DNA of 39,017 nucleotides from CALZKI01 sp964567585 (GCA_964567585.1 CAZMND010000012.1:1-39017), one strand, 5' to 3'. Counted from the first letter of the stretch, positions 1 to 10,500 are shown. Translations and numbers: made by a program. The notes: a model not told the origin generated them from the letters alone.

Positions 1-135
1 TGTAGAATGCTGAGAACCATATATGAAGCAGATATTTATAATGATGAAGATATGCTGGAGAGAGAAGAGATGCTTAGTTGGGCTGAAATGATGGGCTGGA
101 CAGGTAGAAGAATTAGTCCAAAACAGACATTGTAG
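1..135 (+). CDS. C-terminal fragment of an unrecognised protein
   Basis: An open frame enters from the left edge and stops at a TAG ending at 135, giving the last 44 residues of a protein whose start lies outside the window. The fragment is acidic and then basic, with repeated Glu-Met pairs and a GWTGRR stretch near the end. I recognise no family. It is followed by a long region without genes, so it is probably the last gene of its operon. Its frame is clean to the edge, but a fragment this short cannot rule out a chance open frame. Confidence 0.45.
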   Translation, partial: CRMLRTIYEADIYNDEDMLEREEMLSWAEMMGWTGRRISPKQTL

Positions 136-983
136 GAAGCCACCCGAACTTATCCATTTTCGTGGTACTAACATTTCAAAATCTCACACCCGAAAGCCAG
201 TGGAATCGGAAATGGATAATAAAATGGACATTATTATTTTTAGTACCGGGGTATTTGGCACTAGGATTTCACTGTAGGTTGTGAGTGTGGCGTTGCAGTA
301 TTTTGTGGTACTGCAAAGCTTTGCAGAATAATAAGTTCCGGTACTATAAAAGCTGCAAAATAACTCTTAAAAGCAGGTGCAATAACTCTTGAATCCCTTG
401 ATTTACCTGCGGTACTAATGGTGGTACTAAAAGTTATTTCAGTAAAGCTATTATAAGTATTTTTTCAATGCAGAAAATTCTTCTTGTAATTTGCCCAAAT
501 GGATTCTACAATAAAATCAAGGTTGGAAAGTGACTTGGAACTCACTGTCTCGGGTAGTGCCGACGAGCATGCCAAAACAGCGAAAATCGAGTTGAAAATT
601 CTATTTCCAGCCAGAGGAACCATTCACAGTGAAGGAAAAATTATCTGATTTTTGCCTCAAATAGTGCCAAAATTTTGGTGCTAAAATGGTACTACAATCG
701 ATAAGAACGAAAAATAACAGGAACAAAATATACATATTTTTAATACAAATATGTATAGAAAATCAATGAAAAACAATATTTAAATCATCAAACTTTGCGA
801 GTTTGAATAAATAAAATCTAATCCAAAAGGTCTTATTGAATGCCCATTCAGTAAGATCTTTTTTGTAGGGAAAGGCCCTGTTTTTCTTACACACAAAATA
901 AAACTGAAAATAAATAAAAAGTTCGGAAAAACATAAAATCCACCGGCTGAGTGGCCATGATTTCAAAATTATTAGATATGATA
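136..983. other. Gene-poor region with short dyads and GGTACTA repeats
   Basis: About 850 bases hold no convincing gene. The heptamer GGTACTA or its complement occurs at 164, 241, 340, 411, 423 and 688, with near variants at 257, 307, 662 and 677. Dyads include a perfect 16-bp palindrome at 311-326, an inverted pair GCAGGT/ACCTGC at 373-378 and 405-410, and a near-perfect 22-bp dyad at 662-683. The decamer AATAACTCTT is repeated at 359 and 381. A 49-codon ATG frame at 499-648 has no ribosome binding site and is not called. A minus-strand frame at 763-987 overlaps a terminator and is also rejected. The region may be the decayed remains of an element; its function is unknown. Confidence 0.5.
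827..864 (+). terminator. Intrinsic terminator
   Basis: A stem of about 15 bp (827-841 with 846-860, including G-U pairs) closes a small loop and is followed by a run of T. A second short GGG/CCC hairpin at 867-879, also followed by T, lies just downstream. Together they would insulate the flagellin promoter from transcription coming from the left. Confidence 0.65.
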
Positions 984-1011
984 TCAATTTTTTGAACTAA
1001 CAAGCCGATAA
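984..1011 (+). promoter_or_regulatory. Sigma-28 (FliA/SigD) promoter of flagellin
   Basis: The -10 element GCCGATAA at 1004-1011 is identical to the classical sigma-28 consensus. A TCAA at 984-987 stands 16 bases upstream, close to the TAAA-N15 form of the -35 element. The start would fall near 1018, leaving a leader of about 35 bases before the flagellin start codon. This placement fits late flagellar gene control. Confidence 0.75.
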
Positions 1012-1052
1012 CTATACAAGATATAGTAGTTTATTCTTCAAGGAGAGGCAAA

Positions 1053-3044
1053 ATGAACGTTGTTGCACACAATCTGGTTGCTATGAATGCCCAGAGACAA
1101 TTTGGAATTGTGAATACAAGACAGTCAAAGACGACCGAGAGATTGTCTTCAGGCTATAAGATTAATCGTGCGGCAGATGATGCAGCAGGTCTTTCTATCT
1201 CTGAAAAAATGAGAAGACAGATTAGAGGCCTTCACCAAGCGGCGGAGAACATTGAAGAAGGTATTGGATATGTACAGACTGCAGATGGTGCATTGAATGA
1301 AGCACAGGAGATTTTGCAGAGAATGAATGAATTGGCGGTGAAATCTGCTAATGGTACCAACACGGAAGACGACAGAAAATTTATCGATTGTGAAGTTCAG
1401 CAGTTGAAAGAAGAGTTGGATAGAATTTTTACTACTACAACTTTTAACGAAAGAAAAATCTGGGAAGTGACCGGAGATAAGAAGTTAATCGGGACGGAAT
1501 TGAAACAAGCGGTAACATCCACAACCGGATATAAATCTACAAGTGTCACCAATGACAATTATGATGTGCTGGCATATGGTTCTTATAAAGTTAATGCAGA
1601 TGCTCAGGGAATTAGTATTTCATGGGATGCATATAACGGCAACTCATATCAGACCAAAACTGTGGATTGGGACACTTTGGAAGCGAATGGTTATTCTTTT
1701 GAAATGAGTGATTATTTCGATAAGCAAAACAATAGTGAGTTGTTTGATGCAGGGGGAAAGCCTGTTTTCTCAAAAAAAATCTCTTTTAATGTAATAGAAA
1801 GTGCTACTAAAGATGATATTATAGCATCTTTGAATGGTTGTACAATGTCAGCGGGAGCAAGTGCGTCTATATCAGGACGTTTTGAGGAAACTGATGGTTC
1901 AGTTAAAGCTAATGACATCACTGTTTCAAGTGCCATTATCAATTATGGTGCCGCTTATGCATCAAGAACAAATGGAACGAATGGACGTGATTTTGATGCG
2001 GGAGATGATGTATTTTTTGAACCGACCGGGGGAAGCGGAACGGCGAATTTAATTTCTTCGCCTACAGCAACTACAGTTGCAGATGCCAGAAACAGTACAG
2101 AGGGATGGACCTTCTCGTTTGAACTGGATGGCGTCGGTACTGTGAAGGGAACATCTTCATCCATTGATTATAATTCTAATGACAGGGGAGATGAGGACGA
2201 AGGAGTTTGGTGGAGTTGGCATAGATATACAATCGGAGGTGTAGAACATAAATACCAGACAGTTGCATCAAGAACAATACAGGGTGGAACACTTGGAAAT
2301 GTTATGGAAGCATTGACGGGAAACAGTGGTAGTAGTACACCGGGACTTTTAACAGCTGCAGAAGGCGGAGCGGCCGACAGTGGCGGATATATTTATATCA
2401 ATTTTGATTTGACTTCAGATAATAGTTTTTCCTATGCGGACAAAACCAGTACAAACGTAGGTAAATTTACATTACGTATTAGAGTTGATGCGACTGATAC
2501 AGAGCAAACAATCCTTGATAAGATTAACAATAGTTTGAACAGTAATACGATATTGGATTTGTATTCTGCATCCGGGAATTCGGATTCTACCAGTATAGGA
2601 AGCCTTAATGCAAGAACTCATAAAATTGATGTTCCAATCTGGGGCGGTGCCTGTGAGTTTTTTGTACAGGCAGGCGTGGAAGCAAATCAGCATATTGATA
2701 TTGTATATGACAGTTTAAGCCTTTTGGAACTTGGGCTGGAAGACACAAATGTATTGACGGTAAATGACTGTGATAAGGCAATTGATGATATTAAAGAGGC
2801 TATTAGAGAAGTAAGTCTCCAGCGTTCCAATTTTGGTGCTTACCAGAATCGTTTGGAACATGCGTATAAAAGCAATAAAAATGTTGAAGAAAATACAACA
2901 GCTTCGGAATCAGCCATCCGTGACACAGATATGGCAGAGGCTATGGTGGAATATTCTAATCAGAATATTTTACTTCAGGCAGGTCAGGCAATGATGGCAC
3001 AGGCCAATCAGAGCAGACAGGGGATTTTGAGTTTGCTTAGTTAA
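1053..3044 (+). CDS. Flagellin with a large variable domain
   Basis: Structural subunit of the flagellar filament, exported and polymerised outside the cell. The protein has 663 residues, well above the common 270-500. The N-terminal D0/D1 helices (about 1-140) and the C-terminal D1/D0 helices (about 575-663) are typical, with the motifs LSSGYKINRAADDAAGL and ending QGILSLLS. The roughly 430 residues between are Ser/Thr/Gly/Asp-rich and would form a surface-exposed domain. The TLR5-binding segment is kept: Arg90, Leu94 and Glu114 stand at the same numbers as in Salmonella FliC, while position 92 is Asn. Four Cys residues, including Cys113 in D1, are unusual for flagellins. The ATG follows AAGGAGAG, and the gene appears monocistronic. 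Confidence 0.97.
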   Translation: MNVVAHNLVAMNAQRQFGIVNTRQSKTTERLSSGYKINRAADDAAGLSISEKMRRQIRGLHQAAENIEEGIGYVQTADGALNEAQEILQRMNELAVKSANGTNTEDDRKFIDCEVQQLKEELDRIFTTTTFNERKIWEVTGDKKLIGTELKQAVTSTTGYKSTSVTNDNYDVLAYGSYKVNADAQGISISWDAYNGNSYQTKTVDWDTLEANGYSFEMSDYFDKQNNSELFDAGGKPVFSKKISFNVIESATKDDIIASLNGCTMSAGASASISGRFEETDGSVKANDITVSSAIINYGAAYASRTNGTNGRDFDAGDDVFFEPTGGSGTANLISSPTATTVADARNSTEGWTFSFELDGVGTVKGTSSSIDYNSNDRGDEDEGVWWSWHRYTIGGVEHKYQTVASRTIQGGTLGNVMEALTGNSGSSTPGLLTAAEGGAADSGGYIYINFDLTSDNSFSYADKTSTNVGKFTLRIRVDATDTEQTILDKINNSLNSNTILDLYSASGNSDSTSIGSLNARTHKIDVPIWGGACEFFVQAGVEANQHIDIVYDSLSLLELGLEDTNVLTVNDCDKAIDDIKEAIREVSLQRSNFGAYQNRLEHAYKSNKNVEENTTASESAIRDTDMAEAMVEYSNQNILLQAGQAMMAQANQSRQGILSLLS

Positions 3045-3100
3045 ATTCATATTTTTTAGATATATGGGCACATTATAGATTACGAAAAGGAGTGCCCGTT

Positions 3101-4258
3101 ATGGATATAATAAATGGAAAAATCCTCACTATGGAGGATAAAATATATGAATGCGGATACGTTCGCATTAAGGGGAGAAAAATTGAAGAAGTGGGCGATA
3201 TGTCCGATTACAAAACGAAAAGTAATTGTGAAAGAGTCCTTGATGTAAACAGAGCCTGGGTGATGCCCGGGCTCATTGAATCTCATGCACATATAGGGAT
3301 TACAGAAGAAAAATGGGGAACCATAGCGGATGACTGCAATGAACAGACTGCACCTGTCATATCTGCTTTGCGGGCAATCGATGCGGTCAATCCTATGGAT
3401 CCGGCTTTCCATGATGCTATAGCAGCAGGAATTACATCGGTTATGGTGGGCCCAGGGAGCGCTAATGTGGTCGGTGGTCAATTTCTTTTTATGAAAACGC
3501 AGGGGAGATGTATTGACCATATGGCAGTAAAAAATCCGGCTGCAATGAAGGTGGCCTTTGGTGAAAATCCCAAAACGGTATATGGAGGGAAGGATATGTG
3601 TCCATCTACCAGAATGGGAATTGCGGCGCTGTTACGTAAGACTTTATATCAGGCAAAGCAATATAAAGAAGACAGAGAAAAAGGAAAACTTGATGAAAAA
3701 GACTTTGAAATGGAGGCATGGATGCCTGTATTAAATGGGGAAATACCATTGAAGGCGCATGCACACAGGGCTGATGACATTTTGACTGCAATACGGATTG
3801 CAAAGGAATTCCATATAGATATGACGATTGACCATGGAACGGAAAGCCATCTGATTGTAGATGAAGTCAAGGCAGCAGGTTTCCCGGTGATTGTGGGACC
3901 GCATTTGACATCCAGATCCAAAATAGAAGTAAAAAATATGACTTTCAGGACCAATAAAATTTTAAATGATGCCAACGTTTTGTTTGCTATTACGACAGAT
4001 CATCCTGTGGTTATGATTCAGTATTTGCCAATCTGCGCAGGACTTGCGGTGAAGGAAGGACTTCCTATAAAGGACGGTTTAAAGGCAATTACAATAAATG
4101 CGGCGAAGATTTGCAGGGTAGACAAAAGGGTGGGAAGCTTAAAGAAGGGGAAAGATGCAGATATTGCAGTTTTTTCGGGAAACCCAATGGAGATTTTTAC
4201 CAAAACATTATATACCATAATTGACGGAAAAATTGTCTATGAGAATTTAACGGAATGA
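3101..4258 (+). CDS. Amidohydrolase family protein (imidazolonepropionase-like)
   Basis: A 385-residue metal-dependent hydrolase of the COG1228-type amidohydrolase superfamily, with a TIM barrel flanked by a composite beta-sandwich. Visible metal-site motifs are the HAH pair at about 62-64 after a MPGLIES strand, His at about 220-222, His at 245 in TIDHG, and the catalytic Asp at 300 in TTDHPV. The C-terminal GSLKKGKDADIAVFSGNP segment is the usual return strand to the sandwich. The substrate cannot be inferred, since members act on cyclic amides, dipeptides and related compounds. ATG 3101 is chosen over GTG 3092 because AAAGGAG at 3085-3091 is properly spaced only for the ATG. No histidine-degradation neighbours are present, so hutI is not assigned. 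Confidence 0.9.
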   Translation: MDIINGKILTMEDKIYECGYVRIKGRKIEEVGDMSDYKTKSNCERVLDVNRAWVMPGLIESHAHIGITEEKWGTIADDCNEQTAPVISALRAIDAVNPMDPAFHDAIAAGITSVMVGPGSANVVGGQFLFMKTQGRCIDHMAVKNPAAMKVAFGENPKTVYGGKDMCPSTRMGIAALLRKTLYQAKQYKEDREKGKLDEKDFEMEAWMPVLNGEIPLKAHAHRADDILTAIRIAKEFHIDMTIDHGTESHLIVDEVKAAGFPVIVGPHLTSRSKIEVKNMTFRTNKILNDANVLFAITTDHPVVMIQYLPICAGLAVKEGLPIKDGLKAITINAAKICRVDKRVGSLKKGKDADIAVFSGNPMEIFTKTLYTIIDGKIVYENLTE

Positions 4259-4302
4259 TTTATAATGGTTTTATGCGTAATGTATTATTTTAGGGGTAGG
4301 AA

Positions 4303-5499
4303 ATGAAAAGAAAAAAGATAACAAATAATAAATCAGCAACAATCATAGGCATAATCGTTTTAGTTATAGTACTATTTGTTATCCGATATTTTGGACTAAA
4401 ATATTTGGAAACAGACAATAAGGAAACGGTATCGCATACAGGGGAGACTGCAGGGGAGACTGTTTTGGAAAACGAAAATACGGAAGAGGTTTTAGACGAC
4501 TCAAAGGATTATGCTGAAACACAAACAGATACTCATCCATATGATTTTACAGTCTGTTTTGCAGGGGATATCAATCTGGCTGAAGAATGGGGAACAACCA
4601 TTTTTATGGATGGTCAGCCAAATGGAATTAAGGATTGTATTTCACCGGAACTTCTTTCACATATGCAGGATGCGGACATTATGTGTTTGAATAATGAGTT
4701 TACGTTTACTACCCGAGGCGAAAAACTTGCGGGAAAACTGTATCATTTCAGGGCAAATCCCAAGAGGGTGGAAGTTCTTAAGGAAATGGGGGTTGACATT
4801 GTGAAACTGGCGAATAATCATGCGTGTGACTATGGTAGTCAATCGCTATTGGATACAATGGATACACTGAAAAATGCAGGAATTGAATACGTAGGAGCAG
4901 GAAGCAATTTGCAGGAGGCAATGACGCCTGTTTACATAGAGGTCGATGGGAAAACAGTAGCTTTTGTTGCAGCTTCGAGAGCGGAGAAAAATATTAAGAC
5001 GCCACAGGCTACGGAAACAGAGCCCGGAATTTTAAGATGTTATGATACGGAACTTTTTATAGAAACCATTAAGGAGGCAGATGAAAATGCAGACTTCGTT
5101 CTGGCATATGTTCACTGGGGAACGGAGTACAGTCATGAGTTGGAAGAAGTTCAGCTAACAAGCGGCAAAGAGTATCTGGATGCGGGAGCGGATGCTATTA
5201 TTGGTGCACACAGTCATTGTTTACAGGGAATGGAGTATTACGAGGGAAAACCGATTATTTATAGTCTTGGAAATTATTGGTTTAATGAAAAGACTTTAGA
5301 TACGATGCTTCTGGAATTGCATTTTTATGGAGATGACTCGAATGGTCAATTGGAGGTAAAAATAGTACCGGCTATTCAGGCAGACTATAAAACAACAATT
5401 GTAACGGACGAGTCAGAAAAAGAGAGAGTTTTTTCATTTCTCGAAGAAATATCAATAAACGTATCAATTGATGAAAATGGATTGGTTACACAAGAATAG
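4303..5499 (+). CDS. CapA family (PGA_cap) metallophosphatase-like protein
   Basis: A 398-residue protein anchored by an N-terminal membrane segment (about 12-31) followed by an acidic, Thr/Glu-rich linker to about residue 85. The rest is the calcineurin-like fold of the poly-gamma-glutamate capsule protein CapA (PF09587). Motifs in order are FAGDINL, NNEFTF, LANNHACDYG, VHWGTEY, GAHSHCLQG and SLGNYWF. The active site would face outside the membrane. CapB and CapC are absent, so this is a stand-alone CapA-like protein that may act on cell-envelope polymers; a capsule role is not supported. Its stop codon overlaps or directly abuts the region preceding the Dus gene, so the two are probably cotranscribed. 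Confidence 0.9.
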   Translation: MKRKKITNNKSATIIGIIVLVIVLFVIRYFGLKYLETDNKETVSHTGETAGETVLENENTEEVLDDSKDYAETQTDTHPYDFTVCFAGDINLAEEWGTTIFMDGQPNGIKDCISPELLSHMQDADIMCLNNEFTFTTRGEKLAGKLYHFRANPKRVEVLKEMGVDIVKLANNHACDYGSQSLLDTMDTLKNAGIEYVGAGSNLQEAMTPVYIEVDGKTVAFVAASRAEKNIKTPQATETEPGILRCYDTELFIETIKEADENADFVLAYVHWGTEYSHELEEVQLTSGKEYLDAGADAIIGAHSHCLQGMEYYEGKPIIYSLGNYWFNEKTLDTMLLELHFYGDDSNGQLEVKIVPAIQADYKTTIVTDESEKERVFSFLEEISINVSIDENGLVTQE

Positions 5500-5525
5500 T
5501 GAATATCAGAATGGAGACAATGATT

Positions 5526-6485
5526 ATGAGATTGCAAATGGCCCCTATGGAAGGCATCACCAATTATATATATCGTAACGCCCATGCGCGACATTTTGGT
5601 AGATTGGATAAGTACTATACCCCTTTTTTATCGTTACATAAGGAAAAAGAGTTTAATCATAAAGAGATGCAGGAAATTTTACCGGAGCATAACAAAGGTT
5701 TGGAAGTTATTCCTCAGGTTTTGACTAATTCTGCAGAGGATTTTTTGCGGGGAGCAGAAAAATTGAATGCATTTGGATATAAAGAAATCAATATGAATAT
5801 AGGATGCCCATCGGCTACGGTAGTCACCAAAGGTAAAGGTGCAGGTATGTTGGCGGAACCGGAAAAACTGGAAAGGTTTTTGGAAGAAATTTTTGAGAAA
5901 ACTCCGACGGAAATCTCTATTAAGACGCGTCTTGGTATGGAGAGTACAACGGAATGGGAAAAAATACTTCGAATATATAATCAATATCCCATTAAGGAAT
6001 TGATTATTCATGCCAGAGTGAGAAATGATTTCTATCAAAACAAACCGAACTGGGAAGCCTTTGAGTATGCTATGAAAAATAGTAAAAATCCGATTTGCTA
6101 TAACGGTGATATTTTTTCCGTGGATGATTATCGGAGTTTTAAAGAAGGCCATTCGGCGGCTAAAAGCATAATGCTTGGGAGAGGTTTACTTAGCAATCCG
6201 TTTTTGGCAGAAGAGATTTATAAGGGGACAAAGAATGTAGTTGATGAGGCGGCAGTTACAATGACAAAAGAAAGACTGAAACAATTACAGGCTTTTCATG
6301 ATGATTTATATAATGAATACAAGAGCATTTTGTCAGGAGACCAAAATGTTCTGTTTAAAATGAAAGAACTTTGGAACTATATGATAAAAATGTGGCCGGC
6401 GGAAGAAAAGGCTCAAAAGGCAATTCGTAAAGTAAAGAAATGTGCTGAATATGAACGGATTGTGGGTGAATTGTTTATGCAATGA
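5526..6485 (+). CDS. dus: tRNA-dihydrouridine synthase
   Basis: A flavoenzyme that reduces uridine to dihydrouridine in tRNA D-loops. The 319-residue TIM-barrel protein begins MRLQMAPMEGITNY, the usual FMN-binding start. It carries the family signature NMNIGCPSATVV with catalytic Cys94, then SIKTRLGM, a substrate-binding IHARVR segment, CYNGDIFS and an FMN-phosphate motif ending LGRGLLSNP. Several in-frame starts exist (GTG 5499, ATG 5511, 5520 and 5526). ATG 5526 is preferred because GGAG at 5513-5516 is best spaced and because the family begins at that point. It belongs to the short DusB/DusC-like group, but the exact paralogue cannot be settled by eye. Confidence 0.93.
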   Translation: MRLQMAPMEGITNYIYRNAHARHFGRLDKYYTPFLSLHKEKEFNHKEMQEILPEHNKGLEVIPQVLTNSAEDFLRGAEKLNAFGYKEINMNIGCPSATVVTKGKGAGMLAEPEKLERFLEEIFEKTPTEISIKTRLGMESTTEWEKILRIYNQYPIKELIIHARVRNDFYQNKPNWEAFEYAMKNSKNPICYNGDIFSVDDYRSFKEGHSAAKSIMLGRGLLSNPFLAEEIYKGTKNVVDEAAVTMTKERLKQLQAFHDDLYNEYKSILSGDQNVLFKMKELWNYMIKMWPAEEKAQKAIRKVKKCAEYERIVGELFMQ

Positions 6486-6531
6486 AATGTGATAAAATAA
6501 TTATTATAGAATCCGAGAGGAGATAAAAGAA

Positions 6532-7482
6532 ATGTTGGACAGAACAGAGCAGTATAATGAAAAGATAATGTTACTGGTAGACAATATTGAAAAGATAATT
6601 GTAGGAAAGAGACGTCAGATTGAGTTGGTGGTTGCCGCAATGCTTGCAGGAGGACATGTCCTGATAGAAGATGTCCCGGGTGTGGGTAAAACGCAGCTTG
6701 TTTCAGCACTTGCAAGTTCCTGCAAAGGAGAGTTCGGACGAATTCAGATGACACCGGATATTATGCCTACGGATATTATCGGATTTACGATGATTGATAC
6801 CCTGACACATGAAAATGAGTTCAAAAAAGGTGCTACTTTTTGCAATTTTCTTCTGGCGGACGAAATTAACCGTTCTTCGCCGAAGTCACAGTCTGCTCTT
6901 TTAGAGGTAATGGAAGAAAAACAGGTGAGTCTGGATGGAAATACATATGTGCTTCCAAAACCATTTATGGTACTTGCAACACAAAATCCGATTGAAACCT
7001 TTGGTACATATCATCTCCCGGAAGCGCAAATGGACCGTTTTTTGATTAAATTAAGCCTTGGTTATCCAAGCAAAGAAGATGAACTGGATATTCTTATGCG
7101 GAATGAACAAAACATTCAACCCAAGAATCTTGCTCAGGTGATTTCTTGTGAAGAAATTGAAGAATTGGCAGGAAAAATTAAGGATGTATTTTGTTCCAAG
7201 CCGATTCAGGAATATATAGTGAATATTGTAGAAACTACGAGAAAAGTTGATTTTATAAAGCTTGGTGTCAGCCCAAGAGGAAGTATAGCTATGTATAAAA
7301 TGGCAAAAGCATTGGCTTTTGTAAGAGGCAGAGATTATGTTGTGCCGGATGATATTAAAGAATTGGCGCCATATGTATTCTCTCATAGAATTATGCTCTC
7401 GCCAAAGGGAAAATCTGTTGTTTCAGGAAATGAAGAAGCTATTGAAAAGGTAGTGATGAATGTGGAAGTTCCCGTAGCATAA
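6532..7482 (+). CDS. MoxR family AAA+ ATPase
   Basis: A 316-residue AAA+ ATPase, a chaperone-like partner of DUF58/vWA proteins. Walker A is DVPGVGKTQ at about 47-54, Walker B is LLADEINRS, sensor 1 is VLATQNPIE, and LPEAQMDRF precedes the lid domain with the SPRGS sensor-2 region. The gene follows an AGGAGAT ribosome site and ends 22 bases before the DUF58-transglutaminase gene. The MoxR-DUF58-transglutaminase order is conserved in many bacteria and marks them as one functional unit. The role of such operons in Firmicutes is poorly defined, but the partner here is clearly membrane-bound. Confidence 0.95.
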   Translation: MLDRTEQYNEKIMLLVDNIEKIIVGKRRQIELVVAAMLAGGHVLIEDVPGVGKTQLVSALASSCKGEFGRIQMTPDIMPTDIIGFTMIDTLTHENEFKKGATFCNFLLADEINRSSPKSQSALLEVMEEKQVSLDGNTYVLPKPFMVLATQNPIETFGTYHLPEAQMDRFLIKLSLGYPSKEDELDILMRNEQNIQPKNLAQVISCEEIEELAGKIKDVFCSKPIQEYIVNIVETTRKVDFIKLGVSPRGSIAMYKMAKALAFVRGRDYVVPDDIKELAPYVFSHRIMLSPKGKSVVSGNEEAIEKVVMNVEVPVA

Positions 7483-7504
7483 TGAATGAAAAATGGTGGG
7501 AAAA

Positions 7505-10500
7505 ATGAAGAGAGGGAAAAAAATCGTTAAAGGAATTATTAGTTATATACTGACACTGGCACTGACCATCTTCTTTGCATTATATATGAATGCAACGGTA
7601 GGATGGTTTATGCTCGTTGCATTGATACTGGCACCTGTGTTGTCAGTATTTTTTGCATTGTTAACCACCTTGTTTGTGAGAGTTGACTGTGAAATGGAAG
7701 ATTGCCTCTTGGCGAAAGGGGATACCTGCCAAATGACAGTTATTCTGCAAAACAAGTCATTGTTTCCAACCACACCTCTGGAAGTAGAAGTCTTAAATGG
7801 AGAAGGTGTAAAAAGTAACAATAAGCACATTCTTGTATCGCTTCTACCTTTTGAAAAGCAAAGTATTCAGATAACCTTTTGTGCCAAAATATGCGGTCCT
7901 TCCAATGTGGGAATAAAGAGTGTAAAAGCAACAGATTATCTTGGACTTTTAGCTTTCAAAATCCGCAAGGTTTCCTACGAAAGTCTGAAAAGAAATGTGG
8001 CAGTTATTCCCAATATGGCAGATGTTTCGCTTAGAGACGATAAAATTCTAAAGGTTATGCAGGCTTCCTTACATGCCGAAGATGGTGATGATACGGTGGA
8101 GGTTAGTAGTAATACGTTTGGTGGGTTTCCGGGCTGTGATAACAGGGAATATGTTCCGGGTGATCCATTAAAAAGAGTCAATTGGAAACAGTCTGCAAAG
8201 CGCGGAAGGCTTCTTGTACGATTGGATGATGTGCTATCGTCTAAATCGGTCAATCTTGTTTTGGATAGTATATTTTTGCGTAATCTGGTTGATAAAGAGA
8301 AGATGGCAAAAGTGCCGGGATATGCTGAAATTTCTCCGGAAGATATTCCAGCCAAAATTGCGGAAGATGCGGTAGAAAATGCACTTGGTATCGCCAGAGC
8401 ATTGATCTTAAGCAGTTATTCGGTTAATTTTTTCGTAGCTAAAGAAACGGACTTTGAAAGATTTGGCATGGAAGATGAAAAAGATATAGAAAGCGTAAGG
8501 CTATTGTTAGCAGGATACAAATTTGACCAGAGTGGTCAAAGGAGGCGTATTCCCAAAGAAGATACGCTGGATAAATATGCTGCGTTCATATTTAGTACGC
8601 CAAATGATTATAAAGAGGTTTTTGGTGCACTGAAAGAACACGAAGATGCATCAAGGATGTCAGTTTTTTCTGTTATCGGTGATGCAAACATACAAATGGA
8701 CCGGCAGGAAAAAGCGATACTCAAAAGGGAAAAGAGACAGACGGAAGATGCAAAAGGAAAACTAATGAGTCAAATAGGCTCTATGATCATACCATATCTT
8801 TTGGCATTAGTTTCCAGCGTGACACTTTTTGCAGTGTTTGGTGTGTCACCATTTTCATGGTGGACAATTCTTCAGGCAATTGTGTGTGCCGGAATCTTTG
8901 GATTGTGTCATTATGCAAAAGGACATAAGTTACTGGGCGGTGCGCTGATAAGTGTCGTTATTGTTGTTTCTTTGTTTTTCTTTTCGCGTGTGGCATTTTC
9001 CGGTGTGGAATATTTACAGTGGTTTATGTCCGGTGCGGATTCCATAGAGAATACTTTCAGTTATCTGATGTCGCTTGTTTTGGTGTTTACTATGCTTTTT
9101 GCAATGGTCCTGTTTTACTATACGCAGGTATATTACAGAACATCGGCAATATTGCTTGTGACCATTATTCCGTACGTTGTTTATGTGAAGCTGATTCGTG
9201 AGGTGGGAATTGGTTATGTGATGTTGGCAATTGTTTTGAATGTTGCCACATTTCTCATAAATACGCGTAAACAGAGCGATAGTGGAAAGCGGATTAGCGG
9301 ATACCAAAAGGGAATTGTGTCGGTAATTATGTATGCGGTATGTTTTGTTCTGATTGCATATGCAATTCCAAAAAGCGATGAAACAAAGTACTATCATTTT
9401 TTTGAAGAATGGTTTTTGGGTGGAAATACAAGCGTACCTGTGCCGGAAGAATATGGTGATAAAAATGAGTATTCCGGTAATGCAGACAATTTCAATCAGC
9501 TTACGAACAGACAGTTGTATAATGTATATAATGCCGATTTATCTGAGGCATTATATTTAAGACGTCAGGTCTTTGACTATTATGATTTTAAAAACCATAG
9601 ATGGTATGATGAGGATGCGTATTCCGAATACAGTAAAAAAATGACAGATTCGGGTTACGATAAAAAGTATTTGAACAATACGGTTTTTCTGGAACTTTTG
9701 AAGAAAGCCGATGAAGCATCACCGGGATTTTTGGAAAAATACGATATGGCGCATATGAAAGATGCATACTTTGAAGAAAAGGTGAGCACGGCCACGATTA
9801 TGTCCCGGAATTTTGAAAGTTATTATTTGATAACGCCTACAAAAACGCAGCAAGTTTCGTCATATTATGATGACAAAATCTATATGACAGAACATGGGAT
9901 TTACGGAAATGAAACAGAGTCCTTTTTGCGTTCGTCAACCTATCAGGTGACATATGTCAGTGAATTTAAGGCAAAATCTGATTGGATAGAGCTTGGCGGT
10001 TCCAATATGAATTATGAAACCTCAAGCAGGATGATTTCTGAAATGTATGAAATTATTGCAAGTAATTATAGTATGGGAAGTACGGAATATGAGGCTGCGT
10101 TGGCATTTTATGAAGAAGATAGTTTTGCCCAAAAATACGCCAGGGCTTGTATGGAAAACACCGCGCAAATTTCAGATGAAGTAAGGCAACTGGCGTTGGA
10201 AATTACAAAGGACTGTACGTATGAATGGGAAAAAGCCCAGGCTCTGGACAGATATTTTCTTGTTGGAGGCTTTACATATGACTTGGAATATGATGCACCG
10301 GATGACAGTGTAGAATATTTCCTTTTTGAAGGAAAGACAGGAACCTGTTCTGACTTTGCATCGGCGTATGTTCTTTTGGCGAGGGCGGCGGGCTTGACTG
10401 TGCGTTATGTGGAAGGTTTTGTGCCGTCAAGAGAGGTTACAGCCACTTATGAATGGCAGTATGTTGTACGAACCAAAAGTTCCCATGCTTATCCGGAAGT

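Noticed and set aside
763..987. Minus-strand 74-codon frame before the flagellin gene
   Set aside because: It overlaps the terminator at 827-864, runs up to the edge of the sigma-28 promoter and has no ribosome site or recognisable protein character.
3066..3097. GGGCAC/GTGCCC hairpin between flagellin and amidohydrolase
   Set aside because: Only 6 bp with a 20-base loop that contains the next gene's ribosome site and no T-tract. It may influence translation but is not a credible terminator.
3092..3100. GTG start for the amidohydrolase at 3092
   Set aside because: The ribosome site AAAGGAG ends at 3091, directly next to this GTG, which leaves no spacing; ATG 3101 is well placed.
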